64,000 bases of DNA from Gillisia sp. Hel1_33_143 (GCF_900104765.1 NZ_LT629737.1:868001-932000); one strand, 5' to 3'. Shown: positions 26,156-35,422, counted from the first letter of the stretch. The notes: generated by a model not told the origin, from the sequence alone. A program made the numbers and translations.

Positions 26156-27320
26156 TGTTATTATTTGAAGGTTTACCTTTTTTACGTTTGGTACTCTTTC
26201 TACGTTTCTTAGTAGCTGTTTTAGGCTTATCAAAACGAGTTAAACTATCTTGCCCAACCACATTATTAAAATCTGGATTTGCATTAGCATCTGCAGTTAC
26301 TACCACTTCGTACTCTTCTAAACTTGCAACTGGCTCCTTATCTTTATTGGCTTTAATAACGAGATTTGCTTTCTCTGGAGTAAGCTTATGCCAATTCATC
26401 CAATCTCCCTCATAAGCATACCATAAAAATCCCTGAAATATGTCTATTTTTTGACATACTGCAGTACCTTTCTTAGTATATAACTTTTCTTCGGTTCTTG
26501 GAAATGATTTTAAAGCATCTAAATATGTATCTAATTCGTAATTTAAACAACATTTAAGTTTACCACATTGTCCTGCTAATTTTTGCGGATTAAGTGATAA
26601 TTGCTGATATCTAGCTGCAGAGGTATTTACAGATCTAAAGTCTGTTAACCAAGTTGAACAACACAATTCTCTTCCACAAGAACCAATACCACCCAATCTA
26701 GCTGCTTCCTGACGGAAACCTATCTGGCGCATTTCAATTCTGGTATTGAATTCTCTTGCAAATTCTTTTATTAATTGTCTAAAATCTACGCGTTCTTCTG
26801 CTGTATAATAAAAGGTGGCTTTAGAAGCGTCTCCTTGAAATTCAATATCGCTAATCTTCATATGTAGATTTAAACGAATAGCGATCTCACGAGCGCGAAC
26901 TTTCATCTTATCCTCACGATCTCTAGCTTCTTGCCATACATCAATATCTCTTTGCGTAGCTTTTCTATATATTTTTAAAACTTCTTCACTGTCTTCTTTA
27001 ACTTTCTTCTTCTTCATTTGCACTCTAACCAATTCTCCGGTTAGCGTTACAATTCCCACATCGTGTCCTGGTGAAGCTTCTGTAGCTACTACATCGCCGA
27101 TGCTTAAGGTTAAGTTTTCAGTATTTTTAAAAAAGTGCTTTCTTCCGTTCTTAAACCTAATCTCGACACAATTAAAAGGTTCTACTCCATTTGGTAAAGA
27201 CATGTTAGAAAGCCAATCAAAAACTGTTAATTTATTGCATCCATCTGTTCCACACGTTCCATTATTCTTACAACCTTTAGGCGAACCATCTTTTCCGGTC
27301 GCACAAGTGCTACATCCCAT
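26148..27320 (-). CDS. ricT: RicT-like PSP1 domain protein with Cys-rich N-terminus
   Basis: A 390-residue cytoplasmic protein with a PSP1 domain (about 105-290), including the conserved ELCCSTWLTDF and LAGQCGKLKCCLNYELDTY. The first 30 residues hold five cysteines (3, 6, 17, 23, 28), which could bind a cluster or zinc. In Bacillus, RicT forms a Fe-S complex affecting RNase Y. Bacteroidota keep the protein without the known RicA/RicF partners. The C-terminal tail is lysine/arginine-rich (KKRRKSTKRKKGK) and may bind nucleic acid. Confidence 0.88.
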   Translation of the reverse strand: MGCSTCATGKDGSPKGCKNNGTCGTDGCNKLTVFDWLSNMSLPNGVEPFNCVEIRFKNGRKHFFKNTENLTLSIGDVVATEASPGHDVGIVTLTGELVRVQMKKKKVKEDSEEVLKIYRKATQRDIDVWQEARDREDKMKVRAREIAIRLNLHMKISDIEFQGDASKATFYYTAEERVDFRQLIKEFAREFNTRIEMRQIGFRQEAARLGGIGSCGRELCCSTWLTDFRSVNTSAARYQQLSLNPQKLAGQCGKLKCCLNYELDTYLDALKSFPRTEEKLYTKKGTAVCQKIDIFQGFLWYAYEGDWMNWHKLTPEKANLVIKANKDKEPVASLEEYEVVVTADANANPDFNNVVGQDSLTRFDKPKTATKKRRKSTKRKKGKPSNNNNA

Positions 27321-27434
27321 ATTATATATATTGAAATTCTAACAGGAGAAATCCTGCTGAATTGGATTTATAATTTATTCTAAAAGGTAAATATACCAAT
27401 ATTTATCGGTCTGCGCAGAACTCAATAATATTAA

Positions 27435-28466
27435 CTATTGCTTGAATTTTAAGACTTCAGACCTACCTTTTTTAAAGATCTTATTGCTGTTAGGAATACC
27501 TTTTCTCAATGCTTTTTGCTCCTCAAAAGGCATCGCGTTTACCTCTTTGCATTCTGTAGAACAACACGTATCCATAGCTTTTGCACATTCTTCACACTGG
27601 ATAAATAGCAAATGACAGGCTTCATTAGCACAATTTACATGAGTATCACATGCTTTACCGCATTGATGACAGTTAGAGATCACATCTTCTGTTATTCTCT
27701 CACTTCTACGGTGATCAAAAACGAAGTTTTTCCCAATAAACTTATTGTCTAAGTTTTGATTATCAACTTGGCGAGCGTATTCTATAATTCCACCTTCTAG
27801 CTGAAAAACATTCTTAAAACCTTTATGCTTGTAGTAAGCACTGGCTTTTTCACATCGAATACCTCCGGTACAATACATAACAAGATTTTTATCTTCTTTA
27901 TGCTCTTTCAGATCATTTTCAATGATATCTAGAGAGTCTCTAAAAGTATCTACATCTGGAGTAATAGCTCCTTTAAAATGCCCTATTTCACTTTCATAAT
28001 GATTACGCATGTCTACCAAAATGGTATTTGGATCATCCAATAATTCATTAAATTTGTTGGCATCTACATGAATTCCTTTGTTTCTCACATCAAAAGAGGC
28101 ATCATTAAGACCATCTGCCACGATCTTATCCCTAACCTTAACTTTTAGTTTTAGGAAAGATTTAAGGTCATGCTCAATAGCGATGTTCAATCTTACATCC
28201 TTCAAAAAATAAACATCATCTATAAAAGCCTTGAACTCATCAAATCTTTTTGCAGGCACAGAAAGTTGGGCATTTATACCCTCATGCGCTACATAAATAC
28301 GGCCAAGGACTTCCATTTTGTCCCAACCTATAAAAAGAAAATTTCTGAATACTTCTGGATTGCCAATTTTGGCGTATGCGTAAAAAGAAAGTGTAAGTCT
28401 ATCTTGCCCAGCTTCTTCTATTAGGGCAGCTCTCTCTTTAGCGCTTAATTTATTGTACAGTTGCAT
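27435..28466 (-). CDS. trhO: tRNA uridine(34) hydroxylase, rhodanese-type
   Basis: A 343-residue TrhO (YceA)-type protein that makes 5-hydroxyuridine at tRNA position 34 using oxygen. An N-terminal ferredoxin-like domain (1-115) precedes a rhodanese domain with the active-site loop CTGGIRCEKA (Cys199, Cys205). The C-terminal about 85 residues are cysteine-rich (CHQCGKACDTHVNCANEAC, IQCEEC, CCSTEC) and look like a zinc-binding extension. It is a single gene with its own TATCTTTG box upstream. Confidence 0.93.
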   Translation of the reverse strand: MQLYNKLSAKERAALIEEAGQDRLTLSFYAYAKIGNPEVFRNFLFIGWDKMEVLGRIYVAHEGINAQLSVPAKRFDEFKAFIDDVYFLKDVRLNIAIEHDLKSFLKLKVKVRDKIVADGLNDASFDVRNKGIHVDANKFNELLDDPNTILVDMRNHYESEIGHFKGAITPDVDTFRDSLDIIENDLKEHKEDKNLVMYCTGGIRCEKASAYYKHKGFKNVFQLEGGIIEYARQVDNQNLDNKFIGKNFVFDHRRSERITEDVISNCHQCGKACDTHVNCANEACHLLFIQCEECAKAMDTCCSTECKEVNAMPFEEQKALRKGIPNSNKIFKKGRSEVLKFKQ

Positions 28467-28501
28467 GCTATACTAATTTTTAAGTTAAAAGATATTTTTT
28501 G

Positions 28502-28509
28502 CAAAGATA
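28502..28509 (-). promoter_or_regulatory. -7 box, trhO promoter
   Basis: The minus strand reads TATCTTTG, a perfect TAnnTTTG match, 35 nt before the trhO ATG. A TTG lies about 16 nt upstream. Confidence 0.5.
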
Positions 28510-28761
28510 TATCTTTAAATGAAAGCAAGAAAGAATGACATAGAATTACTTCCAAGGCGTTTTTTACTAGGAATAACTTAAGAAATGAATTTAGATAACC
28601 TAGCTCTCATAAGTACTACAGTTAAAATTACCTATTCTACCACAATAACTTTTTAAAGCTAATTAATTAAAAACTTGAAACCTTATAATCTAGGTGATCA
28701 TCATACGCATTATGGAGTGGTAAAAACCGGAATTAATTTTGAAAAGGTTACGGCCTAAATA
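28510..28761. other. Intergenic gap between trhO and recA
   Basis: Most of this divergent gap holds nothing I can identify. The plus strand has one short open stretch ending in a TAA at 28756-28758 that reads LKPYNLGDHHTHYGVVKTGI in part. It lacks an ATG and is only about 30 codons, so I do not call it a gene. Confidence 0.3.
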
Positions 28762-28792
28762 TTGTAGTGATAGAAAAGATATGTTATTTTAG
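28762..28792 (+). promoter_or_regulatory. recA: Probable recA promoter
   Basis: A TTG (28762-28764), 20 nt of spacing and TATTTTAG (28785-28792, one mismatch from TAnnTTTG) lie 23 nt before the recA ATG. I see no clear LexA-type palindrome here. Confidence 0.5.
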
Positions 28793-28815
28793 CATCAAGG
28801 ATAAAAAAAGTAAAA

Positions 28816-29829
28816 ATGAGTAACGATAAAGAAAAAGAAGCTAAACTAAAAGCCCTGAAACTCACCCTAGATAAGATGGATAAAACCTACGGTAAGGGAA
28901 CAGTTATGAAGATGAGCGATCAGGCAGTTTCTGATGTAGAAGCAATTTCTACCGGATCTTTAGGATTAGATTTAGCTATGGGCGTGGGAGGATATCCTCG
29001 TGGAAGAGTAATTGAAATTTATGGACCAGAATCTTCTGGTAAAACTACCTTAACCTTACATGCAATTGCAGAAGCTCAAAAAGCTGGAGGTATTGCTGCA
29101 TTTATAGATGCAGAGCATGCATTTGATAGATTTTATGCAGAAGCATTGGGAGTAGATCTTGAAAACTTAATAATTTCTCAGCCAGATAATGGAGAACAAG
29201 CTTTGGAGATCACAGATAATTTAATAAGGTCTGGAGCAATTGATATTATTGTAATTGACTCTGTAGCAGCCCTTACTCCTAAGAGTGAAATTGAAGGAGA
29301 AATGGGAGATTCTAAAATGGGATTACATGCCCGTCTAATGTCTCAAGCACTTAGAAAATTAACGGCTAGTATAAGTAAGACCAATTGTACAGTGATCTTC
29401 ATTAACCAATTGCGTGAGAAGATTGGTGTTATGTTTGGAAATCCTGAAACTACTACCGGTGGGAATGCCTTAAAATTCTATGCTTCTGTGAGATTAGATA
29501 TTAGAAGATCTACACAAATAAAAGATAGCAACAGTAACGTACTTGGAAATAAGACAAGAGTTAAAGTTGTAAAGAACAAAGTGGCTCCACCATTTAGAAT
29601 GGCAGAATTTGATATTATGTACGGGGAAGGTGTTTCTAAAATTGGGGAAATCATCGATATTGGAGTAGATTACGAGATCATTAAAAAGAGTGGATCTTGG
29701 TTTAGCTATGAAGATACCAAGCTAGGACAAGGAAGAGACGCTGTAAAAGCGATCTTAAAAGACAATCCGGATCTTATGGATGAGCTTGAAACAAAAATTG
29801 TGAATGCAATAAAACTAGCAAAAGAATAG
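28816..29829 (+). CDS. recA: Recombinase RecA
   Basis: A 337-residue DNA strand-exchange protein for homologous recombination and the SOS response. Walker A is GPESSGKTT (about 70-78). The conserved [20 protein letters not shown] loop and the [20 protein letters not shown] segment (DNA-binding loop 2) are present. Length is normal for Bacteroidota, with a short C-terminal tail. It is monocistronic, ending in a strong terminator. Confidence 0.99.
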   Translation: MSNDKEKEAKLKALKLTLDKMDKTYGKGTVMKMSDQAVSDVEAISTGSLGLDLAMGVGGYPRGRVIEIYGPESSGKTTLTLHAIAEAQKAGGIAAFIDAEHAFDRFYAEALGVDLENLIISQPDNGEQALEITDNLIRSGAIDIIVIDSVAALTPKSEIEGEMGDSKMGLHARLMSQALRKLTASISKTNCTVIFINQLREKIGVMFGNPETTTGGNALKFYASVRLDIRRSTQIKDSNSNVLGNKTRVKVVKNKVAPPFRMAEFDIMYGEGVSKIGEIIDIGVDYEIIKKSGSWFSYEDTKLGQGRDAVKAILKDNPDLMDELETKIVNAIKLAKE

Positions 29830-29851
29830 TTTTATTAAAGATATGAAAATT

Positions 29852-29875
29852 AAAATCCCGATTATTCGGGATTTT
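29852..29875 (+). terminator. recA terminator
   Basis: A perfect 10-bp stem (29852-29861 with 29866-29875) around the loop TTAT, followed by CTATTT, 22 nt after the recA stop. Confidence 0.85.
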
Positions 29876-29887
29876 CTATTTCCAAAC

Positions 29888-29913
29888 GCAACCTTTTCTT
29901 TCTTCTTGCATCT
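29888..29913 (+). promoter_or_regulatory. Candidate ECF-sigma promoter
   Basis: GCAACC (29888-29893) and TGCATCT (29907-29913) are 13 nt apart, upstream of a lipoprotein/ECF sigma/anti-sigma operon. The AAC-containing -35 element and T-C-T-ending -10 are like promoters that ECF factors use. It may be an autoregulated promoter. This assignment is inference. Confidence 0.45.
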
Positions 29914-29954
29914 GTTAAGTATAACCTACTTGAAAAAGTGCCACCTCTTTGCAG

Positions 29955-30377
29955 ATGAAAAAAAGTATCATCATATTTAGCATTGTAATTTTACAAGGCT
30001 GCTCTGTTGATGATAACTCAAATGGAATCATACAAGATCTGGCACCCATTACTTCCGTAAATATTCCAACTTCCTTTATAGCTTCAAAATCTTATGAGAT
30101 GGGTATCAATTATGAACGACCTTCCAGTTGTCATTATTTTGCCGGATTAGACATCACTCAAAAGAACAACGAAGTAACTATTGGAGTTGTAAATCATTCA
30201 AAAACAAGCAGCAGCAATTGTTCCAAGAGTGGAGACCTTTCAAAAACGACTTCATTAAAATTTGTTGTAGAACGTAATGATTTTTATATATTTAGATTCT
30301 GGAAGGGTGAGAATTCTTTAGGTGAAGATGAATTTATTATTAAACAAATCCCCGTAGCCCAGCCAGATGATGAATAA
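29955..30377 (+). CDS. Small lipoprotein of a sigma-factor operon
   Basis: A 140-residue lipoprotein with signal MKKSIIIFSIVILQGC (Cys16 as the lipidated residue) and a beta-rich, Cys-containing body (SSCHYFAGLDITQKNNEV). There are two further cysteines (in RPSSCHY and SSSNCSK), possibly a disulfide. No known domain. The ATG at 29955 is preferred to the TTG two codons earlier. It is 21 nt upstream of an ECF sigma gene, so it may be a sensor or target of that pathway. Confidence 0.75.
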   Translation: MKKSIIIFSIVILQGCSVDDNSNGIIQDLAPITSVNIPTSFIASKSYEMGINYERPSSCHYFAGLDITQKNNEVTIGVVNHSKTSSSNCSKSGDLSKTTSLKFVVERNDFYIFRFWKGENSLGEDEFIIKQIPVAQPDDE

Positions 30378-30398
30378 TTAACGAAAAATCCCCGACTA

Positions 30399-30941
30399 TT
30401 GAGTTTAAAACAGCTCATATCTCATTGTAAAAAAGAGGATATAAAAGCTCAGGAACAGCTTTATAGGCTTTATGCCGATAAATTGTTTTCTGTTTGCTTA
30501 AAGTATTCTAATAGCTATCAACAAGCAGAAGACAATCTGCAAGATGGTTTCATGACGATATTTGAAAAAATTGCTCAATATCAAGATAAGGGATCTTTTG
30601 AAGGTTGGATGAAAAGGATCATGATCAATACCACATTGCAGAAATATAGAAAGCAAGGTGTTTTTGAGATCATAAATGAAGAGAGTTTAAGTGAAGTAGC
30701 ACTTGAGATTGATGAGGATGAATTTTCTGTTGATTTTCTATTGAAGATCATTCAGGAATTACCAGACAGGTATAGGCAGGTTTTTAACCTATACGCATTA
30801 GATGGATTTTCTCATAAAGAAATTTCAGAAATGCTACAAATAAGTACTGGAACTTCTAAATCCAATTTAGCGAGAGCACGGCAAATATTAAAAGAGAAAG
30901 TGGAGGCCTATCAAATTAAAACGGCAGCCTATTCATCATAA
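30399..30941 (+). CDS. ECF-type RNA polymerase sigma factor
   Basis: A 180-residue extracytoplasmic-function sigma factor. Region 2 (about 20-85) includes KLFSVCLKYSNSYQQAEDNL and DGFMTIFEKIAQY; region 4 (about 115-170) includes LPDRYRQVFNLYALDGFSHK and the helix-turn-helix EISEMLQISTGTSKSNLARA. The start is TTG (MSLKQLISHCKKED); no ATG fits better. It lies 3 nt before an anti-sigma gene, its likely regulator. Confidence 0.92.
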   Translation: MSLKQLISHCKKEDIKAQEQLYRLYADKLFSVCLKYSNSYQQAEDNLQDGFMTIFEKIAQYQDKGSFEGWMKRIMINTTLQKYRKQGVFEIINEESLSEVALEIDEDEFSVDFLLKIIQELPDRYRQVFNLYALDGFSHKEISEMLQISTGTSKSNLARARQILKEKVEAYQIKTAAYSS

Positions 30942-30944
30942 GTA

Positions 30945-32312
30945 ATGGAAGAAAGAAAACATATAGACAGATTGTATCAGGAGAAATTTAAAGATTTCGA
31001 GGCTAGTCCACGCGATGCAGTATGGAAGAATATTTCTTCAAAATTACAAGAAAAGCAGTTCAAAAAAAGAAGTATGCCTATTTGGTACAGAATGGCAGGT
31101 ATTGCTGCTCTATTTGCATTATTCTTTAGTTATACCGCCGGATTTTTTAAATCTAATTCAAACGCTACATCTCAGGTTTTCTCTAAAGTAGATGATAATA
31201 ATTCTATCAATGTCTCCCTAGCATCAGAAGAATATACTCAGAAAATGATTAGTTCTACTTCTACCTTGCAGGCTTTGATCATGCAAACCAAACTAAGGGA
31301 CCTTCAGCAAGCAGCACTAGAGAATGAAATAGAAGTAAATAAGGGAGCGAAGAATAAGGCAAATTTTACGCATATTATTAAAGCCGATGAAATTAAAGAT
31401 ATAAGCACAGGAAAGAGCTACGCATTTAATGATTTTGAGGAGAATCCATCCAAGATCACTTTATATAATGTTAGCCCAAAGTCTTCTAATAAAATATCCT
31501 CTTCAGAATTAAAGAAATTATCTAAAATAGCATCAGATAAAGATCTAGATCTAATTTCGGAAGAAGATGAGAATAGCAATGATCTTGGCACTATGAAGAG
31601 GTTGAGCGTATCTACGGTTGCTGCCCCAATATATTATGACAATTTTGGTAGTGCTAATACTATAGACGAGCAATTTGCCAGCAATAGTGGTAGTGGGGAA
31701 ATAACAATGTCTTACGGAATAAATTTCGCTTATAATATTTCTGAAAAAATTAAGCTTAGATCTGGTATTAGTAAGGTTGGAATGAGCTACAATATTAAAG
31801 ATATAGCATTTACAGCCGCTGTGAATCCTTTAGCTCTTAGTGGAATAAATTATAAAGGAGATATTCCAAATTATAAAATTGAAAATAGAAGTGTTAGACC
31901 TTTTAGTAATATAAGCGCCTCTACAAATTTTGAAAAAGCAAGTCTTGCAGCTCCATCTTCAGGATATATCAATCAAAAAATAGGGTTTATAGAAGTTCCT
32001 TTAGAAGTTGAATATGTAATTATTGATAAGAAAATAGGGTTTAATATTATAGGTGGAGCAAGTACTTTGTTCTTAGATGAAAATTCTATTTCCTTAAAAA
32101 CTACAGATTTCTCTACTCCCCTTGGAGAATCAAATCAGCTTAATAATATAAGTTTTAGTACCAACATTGGGCTGGGTGTAGATTATGAGATCTCTAATCA
32201 ATTTCAGCTTAGTGTAGAACCTATGTTTAAATATCAAATTAATACCTACAACACCAGTAATGTGAACCCTTACTACTTTGGGGTTTATTCCGGATTTAGC
32301 TTTAAATTCTAA
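30945..32312 (+). CDS. Dual-membrane anti-sigma factor with C-terminal beta barrel
   Basis: A 455-residue protein beginning 3 nt after the ECF sigma stop. Residues 1-45 are a cytoplasmic helical segment (SPRDAVWKNISSKLQEKQ) like Bacteroidota anti-sigma N-termini. A single inner-membrane helix follows (about 46-68), then a long charged/Ser-rich periplasmic region (70-245), and a C-terminal barrel-like domain (about 250-455) with alternating beta strands ending YYFGVYSGFSFKF. The final Phe is typical of outer-membrane barrels. One chain would thus span both membranes, as in the dual membrane-spanning anti-sigma (Dma) class reported from Bacteroides. Confidence 0.8.
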   Translation: MEERKHIDRLYQEKFKDFEASPRDAVWKNISSKLQEKQFKKRSMPIWYRMAGIAALFALFFSYTAGFFKSNSNATSQVFSKVDDNNSINVSLASEEYTQKMISSTSTLQALIMQTKLRDLQQAALENEIEVNKGAKNKANFTHIIKADEIKDISTGKSYAFNDFEENPSKITLYNVSPKSSNKISSSELKKLSKIASDKDLDLISEEDENSNDLGTMKRLSVSTVAAPIYYDNFGSANTIDEQFASNSGSGEITMSYGINFAYNISEKIKLRSGISKVGMSYNIKDIAFTAAVNPLALSGINYKGDIPNYKIENRSVRPFSNISASTNFEKASLAAPSSGYINQKIGFIEVPLEVEYVIIDKKIGFNIIGGASTLFLDENSISLKTTDFSTPLGESNQLNNISFSTNIGLGVDYEISNQFQLSVEPMFKYQINTYNTSNVNPYYFGVYSGFSFKF

Positions 32313-32318
32313 TTACAC

Positions 32319-33059
32319 TTATAACGAAGGATTTTCGAGTTCATTCAAAATTGTTTGAAAAGCCTGATCCTTTAATTCTCTTTTATCAGATTGAGATTTT
32401 CCAGCAACGGATATCACAGGATCTATCTTAACTCTCATTTTTCCAGGACTTCCAGATAAGAACGTATACGAGAACCTCTTTTTGTTATCATGAAAAGTGA
32501 TGGGAACTAAAGCCAATTGATGATCTATTGCCAATCTAAAGGCCCCATCTTTAAAAGGAGTAAGTACCTTAGATTTATCATTAGGCACTCCCCCTTCAGG
32601 AAAAATGCAGATTGAATTTCCTTGATTGATCCTTCTTTGCGCAGATTCAAAAACCTGCATTCTACTTTTTTGACTATTTCTATCTACCAAAATACAAGTT
32701 CTTTGATAAAAATATCCAAATAACGGGATCTTCGCTAATTCCACTTTTCCTACAAATACAAATGGATGATCTATAACTGCAAGCATCAACATAATATCTA
32801 TAATAGAAGTATGATTCGCAATGAACATATAACTTTTATCATCTTTAAGACTAGAAATATCTTTTACTTTGGGATAAAAGCCCATACCATATAGTATAGC
32901 TTTAGCCCATATTCTGGCACATACAAAGAACTGTGGGTAAAATTTTTCTGAGGAAGTAAAGACAATAAGAAAAGGCAACATTATTATTATTGGCAGCGCC
33001 ATTAATATATAAAACCAAATTCGCCAGATAGCGGTAACTACAGTTCTTAGTGGGTTCAT
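32319..33059 (-). CDS. plsC: 1-acyl-sn-glycerol-3-phosphate acyltransferase
   Basis: A 246-residue inner-membrane PlsC-family enzyme that adds the second acyl chain to make phosphatidic acid. An N-terminal hydrophobic segment (MNPLRTVVTAIWRIWFYILM) precedes the catalytic NHTSIIDIMLML (HxxxxD) and FPEGGVPN motif. The ATG at 33059 is preferred over the TTG three codons earlier. It is divergent from trpS. Confidence 0.92.
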   Translation of the reverse strand: MNPLRTVVTAIWRIWFYILMALPIIIMLPFLIVFTSSEKFYPQFFVCARIWAKAILYGMGFYPKVKDISSLKDDKSYMFIANHTSIIDIMLMLAVIDHPFVFVGKVELAKIPLFGYFYQRTCILVDRNSQKSRMQVFESAQRRINQGNSICIFPEGGVPNDKSKVLTPFKDGAFRLAIDHQLALVPITFHDNKKRFSYTFLSGSPGKMRVKIDPVISVAGKSQSDKRELKDQAFQTILNELENPSL

Positions 33060-33106
33060 AGATATCAAAAATAATAAAATGAATTAAGGGTATTCAACAA
33101 AAGAAT

Positions 33107-33114
33107 TACCTTTG
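33107..33114 (+). promoter_or_regulatory. -7 box, trpS promoter
   Basis: TACCTTTG is a perfect TAnnTTTG match, 19 nt before the trpS ATG. The -33 element is not obvious. Confidence 0.5.
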
Positions 33115-33133
33115 TAAAAAATTAAAATAACGC

Positions 33134-34102
33134 ATGTCTAGAATACTTACCGGAGTTCAAAGTACAGGTACTCCACACTTAGGAAATTTACTTGGAGCCA
33201 TTATTCCAGCAATAGAAATGGCAAACCATCCAGATAATGATTCATTTTTATTTATAGCAAATCTACATTCTTTAACTCAGATAAAGGATGCAGAAGTATT
33301 AAAAGAAAATACGTATTCTACAGCGGCTACTTGGCTGGCTTTTGGGCTAGATATAGAAAAGACCGTTTTTTATAGACAAAGCGATATACCTCAGGTTACC
33401 GAGCTTTCTTGGTATTTAAGCTGCTTCTTTCCTTACCAACGCTTAACCTTAGCACATTCATTTAAGGATAAAGCAGATAGGCTGGAAGATGTAAATTCTG
33501 GTTTATTTACCTATCCAATGCTAATGGCTGCAGATATTTTAATCTATGATGCTGAGATAGTACCTGTAGGAAAAGATCAATTACAACATATAGAGATGAC
33601 GCGTGATGTGGCTTCTCGCTTTCATGCTCAAATGGGGGAAACTTTCGTAATTCCCGAAGGAAAAGTGGAAGAAGAAACCAAATATATTCCGGGAACCGAT
33701 GGGCTAAAGATGAGCAAATCTAAAGGGAACCTTATTAATCTATTCTTAACAGACAAGCAATTGCGCAAGCAAGTAATGTCTATAGAAACAGATAGTACGC
33801 CTTTAGAGGAACCTAAAGATCCAAACACATGTAACGTCTTTGCTATTTATAAATTATTAGGTTCTCCAGAAGAAGTTGCAACCATGAAAGATCATTATAC
33901 TAATGGTGGTTTTGGTTACGGACATGCAAAACAAGCGCTATTTGAACTAATTGTAAAGAAGTATGCAAAACAGAGAGAGCTTTACAATTACTATATGAGT
34001 CATCCTGAAGAGATAGATGCCGCGTTAGAAAAAGGAGCAGAAAAGGCAACTAAAATAGCTAATGAAGTGTTATCTAGAGTTAGAACCAAACTAGGCTATT
34101 AG
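33134..34102 (+). CDS. trpS: Tryptophan--tRNA ligase
   Basis: A 322-residue class I synthetase charging tRNA-Trp. The HIGH-like motif is TGTPHLGN (11-18), and the KMSKS loop is KMSKS at 192-196. Length is normal for bacterial TrpS. Its stop overlaps the convergent dprA stop by 4 nt, so the two transcripts must overlap at their ends. Confidence 0.98.
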   Translation: MSRILTGVQSTGTPHLGNLLGAIIPAIEMANHPDNDSFLFIANLHSLTQIKDAEVLKENTYSTAATWLAFGLDIEKTVFYRQSDIPQVTELSWYLSCFFPYQRLTLAHSFKDKADRLEDVNSGLFTYPMLMAADILIYDAEIVPVGKDQLQHIEMTRDVASRFHAQMGETFVIPEGKVEEETKYIPGTDGLKMSKSKGNLINLFLTDKQLRKQVMSIETDSTPLEEPKDPNTCNVFAIYKLLGSPEEVATMKDHYTNGGFGYGHAKQALFELIVKKYAKQRELYNYYMSHPEEIDAALEKGAEKATKIANEVLSRVRTKLGY

Positions 34103-35202
34103 ATTGCTTCGAATAATTTTCCCGGGAGTGGTCTAACCACTCCTTTTAATTCCATATCTAATAAGATCCCGGCTGCTTTATAGGTCGGGATTTTGCATTC
34201 TAAGGCAATAACATCTAGTTGTTGCTTTCCTTTATTTAGGTATTCATAAATGAGTTGTTCATCAAGCTCTAACTCCACAAATAATTGCTTTTGAACAGAT
34301 CTTTTATCATCATTTAATTTCCAGTTCAACATATAGATAAGATCTGCGGCTGAAGTTAAGAGGTGTGCATTTTGAGATTTTATAAGATTATTACACCCCC
34401 TACTCTGGGTATCTGTTGCTCTTCCCGGTACCGCAAAAACTTCCCTATTGTAAGAATTGGCTATATCTGCAGTAACCAAAGACCCTCCTTTTTCTGCACT
34501 TTCAATTACAATTGTAGCTTCACTTAATCCTGCAATGATCCTGTTTCGCTTTAAAAAATTATTCCTATCAAATCTCTGGGAGCTCCAAAAATCTGTAAAA
34601 AATCCACCATTCTCTTCCATTGGAGCCATATATCTGCCATGCACCTTTGGATAGATCTGGTTGAGCCCATGAGCTAAACAACCAATTGTTTGCAAATTAT
34701 GCTTTAAAGCAGTTTTATGTGCAACTATATCTACCCCATAAGCAAATCCGGAAACAATTACGGGATCTAAAGGTGCCAATTCTGCAACCAACTCTTCACA
34801 AAAAGATTGTCCGTGTGCTGTGATCATTCTGGTTCCAACTATGCTGATAATACGTTTAGCTCTAAGATCTATTTTACCTCGAGAAAAAAGCAGAATTGGA
34901 CCATCAACACAATGTTTCAATTTTTCCGGATATGCAGGTTCCTTATAATGATACACCTTAACATTGTTTTTCTCAATAAACCTTAACTCTTCTTCAGCTA
35001 ACTTTAAATAATTAGAATTGTGCAATTCTTTAATTCTAATAGCACCAATCCCTTCTATCTTCATCAAAGAATCCTTTTTAGAGGCTAGAACAGCTTCTGC
35101 GGACCCTAAGTGTCTAATAAGTTTTTTAGCGGTAGTATCTCCTAAATTCGGAATACTTTGTAGAGCAAGTGTGGCTAAGAGTTCATTTTGATTAATAGAC
35201 AT
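34099..35202 (-). CDS. dprA: DNA-processing protein DprA
   Basis: A 367-residue DprA/Smf protein that loads RecA on incoming single-stranded DNA in natural transformation. An N-terminal helix-hairpin-helix (SIPNLGDTTAKKLIRHLG), the Rossmann fold core (IVGTRMITAHGQSFCEELV, SGFAYGVDIVAHKTAL, VIESAEKGGSLVTADIA) and a C-terminal winged-helix domain are all present. Its presence suggests, but does not prove, competence. Confidence 0.96.
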   Translation of the reverse strand: MSINQNELLATLALQSIPNLGDTTAKKLIRHLGSAEAVLASKKDSLMKIEGIGAIRIKELHNSNYLKLAEEELRFIEKNNVKVYHYKEPAYPEKLKHCVDGPILLFSRGKIDLRAKRIISIVGTRMITAHGQSFCEELVAELAPLDPVIVSGFAYGVDIVAHKTALKHNLQTIGCLAHGLNQIYPKVHGRYMAPMEENGGFFTDFWSSQRFDRNNFLKRNRIIAGLSEATIVIESAEKGGSLVTADIANSYNREVFAVPGRATDTQSRGCNNLIKSQNAHLLTSAADLIYMLNWKLNDDKRSVQKQLFVELELDEQLIYEYLNKGKQQLDVIALECKIPTYKAAGILLDMELKGVVRPLPGKLFEAI

Positions 35203-35422
35203 AAAAGAATTGGCTTCGTGATAATTAGTATTAAAATTGATTCTTACGCATTACAATCGGTAGTAGAGAAGGTGTGTAGAAATTCCATTCATTAAAGATT
35301 TATAGCAAGGTATCAGCAATTGATTTCCAGAAACTTAAACCTATTATTTCAATTAAAAATACTGAAAAAAACATTTGTTAATAAGATATCTTTGGCTAAT
35401 TTTATCATAACGCTTAAAATTA

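Noticed and set aside
27341-27356. CAGGA-GAAA-TCCTG type hairpin between trhO and ricT
   Set aside because: Stem of 5 bp with weak T tract; too short to call a terminator.
28669-28758. Short plus-strand frame containing LGDHHTHYGVVKTGI before recA
   Set aside because: Only about 30 codons, no ATG, no promoter of its own; I cannot tell it from chance or a very old remnant.
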